Source: Ginsengibacter sp963792025 (GTDB lineage: Bacteria > Bacteroidota > Bacteroidia > Chitinophagales > Chitinophagaceae). Taken from it: a stretch of DNA of 64,000 nt. The position numbers and the translations under genes are program-made. The stretch is from the NCBI GenBank assembly GCA_963792025.1, contig CAWBUS010000006.1, positions 1-64,000 on the forward strand. Direction: 5' to 3'. Position 1 is the first letter of the stretch, and each line of letters begins with the position of its first letter. Of the stretch, positions 57,688 through 64,000 are shown piece after piece. The notes below the pieces were generated by a model. The model saw nothing but the letters and a program-made list of their open reading frames with translations, did no database searches and was not told the DNA's origin.

Positions 57688-60234
57688 ATGAAGCACATTA
57701 TTATTTTACTTCCGGGATTTTTATTGTCCCTGCTAACATTTGCACAAACACACGGACATGTAGTTAATGAAAACAACGATGGCGTTCCTTACGCCAGCGT
57801 ATTAATAAAAAATAATAGCACAGGCGTCAATACAGATTCTTTGGGTTATTTTTCTCTCCCCGTTAATCAAAAATTTCCTCTTACATTAATTATATCTTCC
57901 GCAGAGTATAAACCTGAGGAGCGGGTGATCAGGAATGCAAATACCAATAATATATTGGTGCAATTGCAGGCTCTGTTTCGCAGGGATACAATTATCATAA
58001 CTTCCAGGCGCCGTAGAGAAGTGCTTCAGGACGTTCCAATTCCTATTTCTGTAATAGGAGGTAAACAAATTGATGAAGCCGGCGATTTCAATGTAAACCG
58101 CGTAAAAGAACTGGTTCCATCGGTTCAATTATACTCATCTAATCCCCGCAACACGGGACTCAATATTCGCGGCCTGGGTTCACCATTCGGGCTCACCAAC
58201 GATGGCCTCGACCCCGGCGTAGGTTTCTACGTGGATGGTGTTTATTATGCCCGTCCTGCAGCAGCGACGCTTGATTTTATAGACATAGAACGAATTGAAG
58301 TATTACGGGGCCCGCAGGGAACCTTGTTCGGTAAAAACACTACCTCCGGCGCCTTCAACATCACAACACGTAAACCAAGCTTTAAACCAGGAGGAAACTT
58401 TGAGGTGAGCTATGGCAACTATGGTTATATTCAGGCCAAAAGCTCACTAACAGGGCCTTTGAGCAGGAAATTAGCAGCCCGTCTTTCTTTCTCCGGCACA
58501 CAACGCGACGGTACAGTTAAAAACGTAAGTACCGGGAGATATACCAATGATATTAATAACCTCGGCTTTCACGGCCAGTTGTTATACCAAGCGTCAGATA
58601 ATACCACCGTCACGTTTTCAGCAGATGCCTCACGCCAGCGCCCCGATGGCTATGCACAGGTGATAGCAGGCGTGGTGCAGACGAAGCGTGCCGCATATCG
58701 TCAATTCGATGCAATCATTGCGGATCTTAGCTATAAATTGCCAAGTACGAATCCTTTTGACCGACTGATAGATACTGATACACCATGGAGATCAGATAAT
58801 GACCTTGGTGGGGCATCCGTCAACGTCGATACAAAAATTGGCCCGGGCACACTAACTTTTACCACGGCTTATCGCTACTGGAATTGGGACCCTTCAAACG
58901 ACCGGGATTTCACGGGTTTGCAGGCATTGGAGAAATCACAAAATCCTTCCAAACACCACCAATGGTCACAGGAAGTGCGTTACGCAGGTAATTTTTCTTC
59001 TCATTTGAGTGGTGTGGTTGGCCTGTTTGTTCTTGGGCAAGAGGTTACTACAAATGGAAACGAAGAATCAGGCAAAGATCAATGGCGATTTGTACAAAGT
59101 TCAACCAGCGATTTGTGGAAAACACCAGGTCTCTTTGATGGGTATGGCGCACTAACCAACTCTACTATTAAATCGCTGAGTGAAGCCGCCTTTGCCAATA
59201 TTGATTGGAAGCTTACTAAAGCGCTGCATGTGCTGCCCGGTATCCGTTTTAATTACGACAAGAAAGATGTAACCTACGCCCGAACCACTTATGGCGGCCT
59301 GCAAACAACTGATTCTGCCTTAATAAAATTACAACAGGGCGTATATAGTAACCAGTCGTTCGCAACCAGTGGCCATGAGAATCATATTACCTATCAAATT
59401 ACCTTAGCCTACAAGGCCAATGATTTTATTAATGCCTTTGCAACCTATTCCACCAGCTACAAACCGATAGGTGTTAATGTGGGTGGTTTGCCGGTTATTA
59501 ACGGCCAACCGGCACTTGACCTGGCAGTAATAAAACCAGAATATGTAAAAGATTATGAAGTTGGCATCAAGACGACACCCACTGCAAACTTTACGTTGAA
59601 CCTTACATTATTCAACACAGATATCACAAATTACCAGGCGAATGTGCAATCGCCTCAGTTAGGTGTCAACCGTGGCTATCTTGCAAACGCCGAAAATGTA
59701 AACGTAAAGGGTGCTGAACTTGACGCCAATATCACCTCCGGCAGACATTTTTCCTTCTATGGCGCGGCCACTTATACGGATGCTAAATATGTAAAATTTA
59801 CTAATGCCCCACTCCCACTTGAAGAAACTGGTTTAACGGAAAATGGGGAGCAAAAAGCATTCGAGGATATTTCGGGGAGCGAACTTCCCGGCATCTCCAA
59901 ATGGGCCGGATCACTCGGTGGTGAGTTCACTACGCCAGTTGCTTTCCTCGGCAAGGCAGGCAAATTTTTCTTAGCTTTAGATGGTTACTATCGATCCTCT
60001 TTTTCTTCAAGTTCCTCACATTCGGCATACCTTAACGTAGACGGATACACGCTGCTGAACGGAAGGCTTGGCTTTAGGACTATCAATGGTCTTTCAGCTT
60101 TTATATGGGGACGTAATTTGTTTAACAAAGATTATTTTGAGCAGCTATTACCGGCGGGAGGTAATGCCGGGCAATATGCAGCAGTACTTGGAGATCCCAG
60201 AACTTACGGTGTAACCTTTAGGTATTCGTTCTAA
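57688..60234 (+). CDS. TonB-dependent outer-membrane receptor, predicted sulfur-regulon member
   Basis: 848 residues. Signal peptide (cleavage near FAQ, 19-20), carboxypeptidase-like domain (GHVVNENNDGVPYASVLIKNNS), plug (VLRGPQGTLFGKNTTSGAFNI) and a barrel ending RTYGVTFRYSF. Unlike the SusC at 6776 it has no SusD partner and lacks the KGASAAALYG form, resembling small-ligand receptors. The cysteine-type dyads and leader upstream tie it to sulfur need, so an organosulfur compound (sulfonate, sulfate ester or thiol complex) is a better guess than iron or B12. Ligand unproven. Confidence 0.92.
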   Translation: MKHIIILLPGFLLSLLTFAQTHGHVVNENNDGVPYASVLIKNNSTGVNTDSLGYFSLPVNQKFPLTLIISSAEYKPEERVIRNANTNNILVQLQALFRRDTIIITSRRRREVLQDVPIPISVIGGKQIDEAGDFNVNRVKELVPSVQLYSSNPRNTGLNIRGLGSPFGLTNDGLDPGVGFYVDGVYYARPAAATLDFIDIERIEVLRGPQGTLFGKNTTSGAFNITTRKPSFKPGGNFEVSYGNYGYIQAKSSLTGPLSRKLAARLSFSGTQRDGTVKNVSTGRYTNDINNLGFHGQLLYQASDNTTVTFSADASRQRPDGYAQVIAGVVQTKRAAYRQFDAIIADLSYKLPSTNPFDRLIDTDTPWRSDNDLGGASVNVDTKIGPGTLTFTTAYRYWNWDPSNDRDFTGLQALEKSQNPSKHHQWSQEVRYAGNFSSHLSGVVGLFVLGQEVTTNGNEESGKDQWRFVQSSTSDLWKTPGLFDGYGALTNSTIKSLSEAAFANIDWKLTKALHVLPGIRFNYDKKDVTYARTTYGGLQTTDSALIKLQQGVYSNQSFATSGHENHITYQITLAYKANDFINAFATYSTSYKPIGVNVGGLPVINGQPALDLAVIKPEYVKDYEVGIKTTPTANFTLNLTLFNTDITNYQANVQSPQLGVNRGYLANAENVNVKGAELDANITSGRHFSFYGAATYTDAKYVKFTNAPLPLEETGLTENGEQKAFEDISGSELPGISKWAGSLGGEFTTPVAFLGKAGKFFLALDGYYRSSFSSSSSHSAYLNVDGYTLLNGRLGFRTINGLSAFIWGRNLFNKDYFEQLLPAGGNAGQYAAVLGDPRTYGVTFRYSF

Positions 60235-60260
60235 ATAAAATGGGGTGCCCACTACCAGCT

Positions 60261-60330
60261 CAACGTGTTGGAATATGAAATTTATTTCATTCATGTTCCA
60301 ACACGTTGGTATATCCGCCGGAAGCGGATA
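60261..60330 (+). terminator. Double hairpin after the TonB receptor
   Basis: CAACGTGTTGGAA (60261-60273) pairs with TTCCAACACGTTG (60296-60308), 13 bp. A second stem TATCCGC-CGGAA-GCGGATA (60312-60330) follows and leads into GGTTTTATAT. Together they likely end the receptor transcript before the tRNA. Confidence 0.6.
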
Positions 60331-60341
60331 GGTTTTATATC

Positions 60342-60412
60342 GGTTATGTGGTCGAGAGGTTAGGCCCAGGTCTGCAAAACCTGTTACGGCGGTTCAAATC
60401 CGCTCATGACTT
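60342..60412 (+). tRNA. tRNA-Cys (GCA)
   Basis: Cloverleaf can be drawn by hand: acceptor GGTTATG/CATGACT (two G-U pairs), D-stem GTC/GGC, anticodon stem CAGGT/ACCTG with loop CTGCAAA giving anticodon GCA, T-arm GGCGG-TTCAAAT-CCGCT. Discriminator T73 is the base expected for cysteinyl-tRNA. 71 nt; CCA is not encoded. It lies between the predicted cysteine-regulated receptor and a strong terminator. Confidence 0.92.
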
Positions 60413-60450
60413 CTGCAGGTTTTTTGAGCTTGCAACTAATAGTCTAACAG

Positions 60451-60477
60451 GGGCGGTGTTTTTACATTGCCCTTTTT
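60451..60477 (+). terminator. Terminator after tRNA-Cys
   Basis: GGGCGGTGT-TTTT-ACATTGCCC (9 bp, two G-U pairs) followed by TTTTT. It lies about 40 nt downstream of the tRNA. Confidence 0.85.
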
Positions 60478-60592
60478 ACATTTTTAAGCTAACGACAAAT
60501 CATATATGCGGTCTTGTCATTTCAGAAATGAAGAGCTTCCATTAATAACTTTCAATAGTCTTTCGTGAAGAAATGATTCGAATTCCGGGTTA

Positions 60593-62500
60593 CTACATGC
60601 TCTTTGCCATGTCTATCATCGCCGAAAGTTCACTTACTAACTTATCATCGCTGCCATCGAAGCCAATTGATTTAAAACGTATGGTTCCTTTTTTATCGAT
60701 TATGAATTTTGTAGGGATACCTGTAACATTAAAATCATTTACTACTTTGCTATCGTTATCCATCAGCACGTGAAAATCGTACTTGTGGGAAGCAATAAAA
60801 TCAGATGCATTTTTTTCTTTATTAGCTTCCTGTTCCCATGTATCAACAAATACAAATTTTACTTCGGGGTCTTCTTTATACTTTGTAACCATTTTTTCCA
60901 TTGCAGGAAATGACGCTTTACAAGGGCCGCACCAGGTGGCCCAAAAATCAACTACAACTATTTTATCTTTCAGGTCTGCTATGTTAACCTTATTGCCTTT
61001 AAGATCAACTAAACTAAAAGCAGGCACTTTATCATTAAGTATTCCTTTTTTTATGTCCGCAATCATTTTTAAATACGCATCCTTTTCAAGCGCCGTTATA
61101 TAATCATCATATCCATTTTCTGACTGATGTTTTTTTACATAAGCTCTTTTTAAAATATCCTTTATATCTGAAGTGGATTTACCATCTTTTACAAATTGCT
61201 CCAGTTGTTTTACATATTCTTTTTCAGGCAATATTTTTTCTGCAAGTAACGCATAGGTATTATTCAAATCGGCCTCTTTTCCTTTAGATATATTTAAAGC
61301 AGCGTCTTTAGTATATGAATATCCTTTTTTATAATCTCCTTTTTTATACAAGATCATTGCGTATGAATCAGCATAGGTGGCATAAGTCATTGCCCGTGCC
61401 TGTTCCCATTGTTCTATAGTATAATAACCCGGCTTTTCTTCCGACGGCTTTTTCCATTCGCCTTTGGCCCATTCTGTGGCTGTTTTTGACATATCTTCTG
61501 CGATTTCTAAATTGCTATCGGTTTTCTGTATTTCCCATGCATTGTTGTTATACAACGAAGCCAATGCGTCGCCTTTAATATCATATTTCGCGATAGCATT
61601 TTTCATTCCCGCCCAATCTTTGTTTTTTATATAAGCAGCGACAATAGCCGATTTAAAATACGGCAAAGAAGGCTCAAGATATTTCCACGCTGAATCATCT
61701 TTTATTTTCGACATGATATTATCCAGCATCGCCTGCTTTTTATTCATATCCTGTTCAGCCATGTATTGCTGAATGTATTCTCCCTTGGCCCATTGACCAT
61801 CAGGAAATTTTTCTTTTTTTATTGTTTCAACAAGTTTTGACTGCTCCGGAAGTTTGGCAAGCTTATAAAGACTTTGAACTGTATTATAGTCGCTTTCATC
61901 TTTTAATCCCGATTTTATTCCCTCTTCAATTTCACTTTGAATCAATGCCGGAGCTGCATCTTTATGTTCCTGTGAATATAGTCGTGTGTAAGAAATTAAG
62001 TTTTCTTTTTTTGAATCGGGATAGGCTTTAAATTCTTCTACCATATATTGCAAAGCCTTTTCATTATTGGCATCCATGCCAACATTTCTTCCATAATATT
62101 CATAAAAAAGAGCGGTACTGTTATTGGCGCCTTTCTTTATTTTATCGCCATCGTAGAATTGTATCCAGTATCCGTTATTGAAATTATTATCAAATTTTTT
62201 ATCAGATGAAAAACTAAAAAACGCAAAATTATCCGAAGTATCTGTGGTAATTATACCTGTATATTCATTTCCCGTTCTCTTGAGTTTGATGTCATTTGTA
62301 TTCTGGCCCTTACTTCCTAAAGTATAAACTATTCCTTCTACGGGTGATGTAGCATTTGCTATATCGCCCGATGGAGTATATGTTATTGTGATGGCATCCC
62401 CTGCATGTGGCTTAACAGGAGAAAATGTAAAATTGGTTTGCCCAAAAGTATTAACGGCAAAAAACAACATTACTATGAGGGAGGATTTTTTTGAATACAT
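60593..62500 (-). CDS. TlpA/thioredoxin-like periplasmic disulfide reductase with long N-terminal domain
   Basis: 635 residues. Signal peptide to about residue 20 (FAVNTFGQ), a helix-rich 450-residue region without a named domain, then a C-terminal thioredoxin fold starting about residue 495: VPAFSLVDLKGNKVNIADL, VVVDFWATWCGPCKASFP (active WCGPC), GIPTKFIIDKKGTIRF with the cis-Pro. Likely keeps periplasmic cysteines reduced. Monocistronic on the minus strand. Confidence 0.9.
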   Translation of the reverse strand: MYSKKSSLIVMLFFAVNTFGQTNFTFSPVKPHAGDAITITYTPSGDIANATSPVEGIVYTLGSKGQNTNDIKLKRTGNEYTGIITTDTSDNFAFFSFSSDKKFDNNFNNGYWIQFYDGDKIKKGANNSTALFYEYYGRNVGMDANNEKALQYMVEEFKAYPDSKKENLISYTRLYSQEHKDAAPALIQSEIEEGIKSGLKDESDYNTVQSLYKLAKLPEQSKLVETIKKEKFPDGQWAKGEYIQQYMAEQDMNKKQAMLDNIMSKIKDDSAWKYLEPSLPYFKSAIVAAYIKNKDWAGMKNAIAKYDIKGDALASLYNNNAWEIQKTDSNLEIAEDMSKTATEWAKGEWKKPSEEKPGYYTIEQWEQARAMTYATYADSYAMILYKKGDYKKGYSYTKDAALNISKGKEADLNNTYALLAEKILPEKEYVKQLEQFVKDGKSTSDIKDILKRAYVKKHQSENGYDDYITALEKDAYLKMIADIKKGILNDKVPAFSLVDLKGNKVNIADLKDKIVVVDFWATWCGPCKASFPAMEKMVTKYKEDPEVKFVFVDTWEQEANKEKNASDFIASHKYDFHVLMDNDSKVVNDFNVTGIPTKFIIDKKGTIRFKSIGFDGSDDKLVSELSAMIDMAKSM

Positions 62501-62639
62501 AGCTTTTTAGTTTAGGAAATAAATTTACCAAATTATAGGAGTACCTGCAAAGTTCTGCTTCGAAAGAAATAAAAATGCATTAATTGAAACTTAAAGAAGC
62601 CGGTTGTCTGGAGGAGAAAATTATTCGTAAAAAACAAAG

Positions 62640-63320
62640 TCAATAAATAAAAGGAACCAGCTTTTTTGTCTTGCTCTTATATTCTTCAAATTCCTTTCCA
62701 TATTTTAAGGCAAGATGTTTATCTAGCATTGGAATATTATAAAATGTAAAGAAACAAAACAGGAATGCCACAATTAATGTTGAATAAATATTTCCGGTAA
62801 CAGATGCATAACCCGTAACCCAAAGTAAATCTCCAAAATAATTTATATGCATCGCATATTTAAAAAGCCCTTGTGTATATAAATGACCTTTGGCAGACGG
62901 ATCTTTTTTCCATTTAAATCGTAACAATTCCGAATAACTATTAGTAAATGAACCGGTAACGAAGAGAATAATTCCTATTACATCGTAAATGCCAAATGCC
63001 TGGCTGTTTGTGTAACCCAGCAACGCAAAACCAATATAGTACAAAGCAAAAGCTATAGGGATATTAAAGGCTTCGGCCCAGGGAATTTTTCTTTTTATGA
63101 AAACAAATAACGTTACACAAATTCTTGAAAACACTATGCAATTAAAAAGAAATAAAACTATATGCCTGCCGGTGTTTCCTGCACCTGGCTTATGGCGAAT
63201 AATTTTTTGATATCCACCGCTGAATAATATCCAGTAACTAACAGCAACTATAATAATTTCTAAAAGTAGAATAACTGTCTTTTGCGGAATGCTTTTACTT
63301 TTTTGAGAATATAAATCCAT
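62640..63320 (-). CDS. DUF1295/isoprenylcysteine methyltransferase-like membrane protein
   Basis: About 226 residues from the ATG at 63320 (MDLYSQKSKS); an upstream in-frame TTG exists but lacks support. Five to six TM helices. The C-terminal part (KGHLYTQGLFKYAMHINYFGDLLWVTGYA, then KYGKEFEEYKSKTKKLVPFIY) is the methyltransferase/reductase-type signature shared by DUF1295 and ICMT proteins. Substrate unknown. Confidence 0.75.
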   Translation of the reverse strand: MDLYSQKSKSIPQKTVILLLEIIIVAVSYWILFSGGYQKIIRHKPGAGNTGRHIVLFLFNCIVFSRICVTLFVFIKRKIPWAEAFNIPIAFALYYIGFALLGYTNSQAFGIYDVIGIILFVTGSFTNSYSELLRFKWKKDPSAKGHLYTQGLFKYAMHINYFGDLLWVTGYASVTGNIYSTLIVAFLFCFFTFYNIPMLDKHLALKYGKEFEEYKSKTKKLVPFIY

Positions 63321-63455
63321 GTCGTACCAAGGTTTCGTGAATAAATGATAGGTCAAATTTCCGCAAATTTTGGCGACCACCAGTATGGCTGCCAACCGCA
63401 AAATTCTTCACAAAATTAACAAGCGATCAATAGCCGTTCCATTTGCAAATAAAAG

Positions 63456-63503
63456 ATGCTTTGTTGTAAAGACATTCATGAAGTACATTTGCAATCCAAT
63501 TAA
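63456..63503 (+). CDS. Possible Cys-Cys leader peptide upstream of the metZ-like gene
   Basis: A 15-codon ORF, MLCCKDIHEVHLQSN, ending 30 nt before the PLP-enzyme start. Tandem Cys codons at positions 3-4 echo the other two leaders. No dyad was found here and a chance ORF is possible. Confidence 0.35.
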   Translation: MLCCKDIHEVHLQSN

Positions 63504-63533
63504 AGAAAGGACCACTAAAAAGTATCGACCAAT

Positions 63534-64000
63534 ATGAAGTTGCATCCCATCACAGAAGCTATCCGTATACAGGCAGCACGTTCCAATGAAATGGAGCATT
63601 CAACGCCGTTATTTTTAACTAGCAGTTTTGTATTCGATAACGCGGAAGAGATGAGGGCTGCATTTGCCGACGAAACTGATGATAACATTTACAGCAGGTT
63701 TAGTAATCCTACGGTTCAGGAATTTATTGATAAAATGGTTTTACTTGAAGGTGCTGAAGCGGGCGTTGCTACTGCAACCGGCATGAGCGCTGTATTTGCC
63801 AGCTTTATGGCCATATTAAAAAAGGGAGATCATCTTATATCATGCGATGCGGTTTTTGGGAGTACGCATAATATTGTAAAAAAGTACTTACCCAATTATG
63901 GAATTGAATGTACGTATGTTAGCTCGCATAATCCGGAAGAATGGGAAGCCGCAATTCGTCCTAATACCAAAATGATCTACCTGGAAACACCAACAAATCC
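63534..64000 (+). CDS. metZ: Cys/Met-metabolism PLP enzyme, metZ-like (runs off the window)
   Basis: Starts MKLHPITEAIRIQAARSNE and continues HSTPLFLTSSFVFDNAEEM, YSRFSNPTVQEFIDKMVLLE, GVATATGMSAVFASFMA and MIYLETPTNP, all typical of O-succinylhomoserine sulfhydrylase or cystathionine gamma-synthase. The N-terminal 155 residues are present; the PLP lysine lies beyond the window. It would use sulfide from the upstream sulfite reductase pathway if it is a sulfhydrylase. Which of the two reactions it runs cannot be decided from this part. Confidence 0.82.
   Translation, partial: MKLHPITEAIRIQAARSNEMEHSTPLFLTSSFVFDNAEEMRAAFADETDDNIYSRFSNPTVQEFIDKMVLLEGAEAGVATATGMSAVFASFMAILKKGDHLISCDAVFGSTHNIVKKYLPNYGIECTYVSSHNPEEWEAAIRPNTKMIYLETPTN

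Noticed and set aside
60306..60545. 79-codon plus-strand ORF
   Set aside because: Overlaps the tRNA-Cys gene and its terminator in full.
63321..63533. SAM-type riboswitch before the metZ-like gene
   Set aside because: I looked for a conserved riboswitch-like fold and saw no suitable paired stems in the roughly 210 bp available; only the short Cys-Cys ORF stands out.
1..64000. CRISPR array, prophage or insertion sequence
   Set aside because: No regularly spaced direct repeats, transposase or integrase motifs were seen on either strand.

Overview
The window looks like a chromosomal segment from a member of the Bacteroidota, most likely family Chitinophagaceae. The signs are AT-rich DNA, a SusC/SusD pair, TAnnTTTG-type promoter elements, few Shine-Dalgarno sequences, a ppc next to thrABC, and a sulfate assimilation operon of Bacteroidota type. 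No phage, IS element or CRISPR array was seen. At least fourteen single-base frame breaks occur in eight otherwise well-conserved genes. They cluster at 1.3-2.8 kb and 45.6-52.6 kb, often in or next to short homopolymers. I treat them as probable sequencing indels and annotate each gene across its full span.

Region 1 (0.1-17.6 kb) is a glycan-use locus, nearly all on the minus strand. It holds a sugar porter, a ROK kinase fused to a class I mannose-6-phosphate isomerase, a GntR/UTRA regulator, SusD, SusC, a NagC-type ROK regulator, a GH29 alpha-L-fucosidase and a cytochrome c/FG-GAP protein. A large secreted alpha/beta-hydrolase is divergent on the plus strand.

Region 2 (17.8-27.1 kb) has a YHS lipoprotein, an ABM-domain protein and a GNAT enzyme, then thrC, thrB and thrA on the minus strand, with ppc divergent. 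A 14-codon threonine-rich leader peptide (MSTSITTVTTTRKG) lies upstream of thrA and implies attenuation. The thrB N-terminus reads through a dispersed palindromic repeat.

Region 3 (27-45 kb) carries a 7TM sensor kinase and two related small secreted proteins, followed by nitrogen assimilation genes: two ammonium transporters, an outer-membrane porin, and gltD/gltB. nhaA and small membrane proteins lie among them.

Region 4 (45-64 kb) starts with a redox cluster (nitroreductase, DoxX, DODA-type dioxygenase). It continues with a complete sulfate-to-sulfide pathway, cysH-cysD-cysN-SUMT-cysJ-sulfite reductase, then a DUF2490 barrel and a siroheme-synthase/TauE fusion. After this come a TonB receptor, tRNA-Cys, a TlpA-like protein, a DUF1295-like protein and the start of a metZ-like gene.

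The most interesting signal is in region 4. Three near-identical dyads (ATACCCTAC-N7-GTAGAC) sit before cysH, before the SUMT gene and before the TonB receptor, and a perfect AGTCTACAA/TTGTAGACT palindrome lies just upstream of that receptor. Tiny ORFs with tandem Cys codons (Met-Arg-Cys-Cys in two of them) follow the dyads before cysH and the receptor; a third candidate precedes the metZ-like gene. Together they suggest a cysteine-responsive regulon with both operator and leader-peptide control, which includes a TonB receptor of unknown sulfur substrate.
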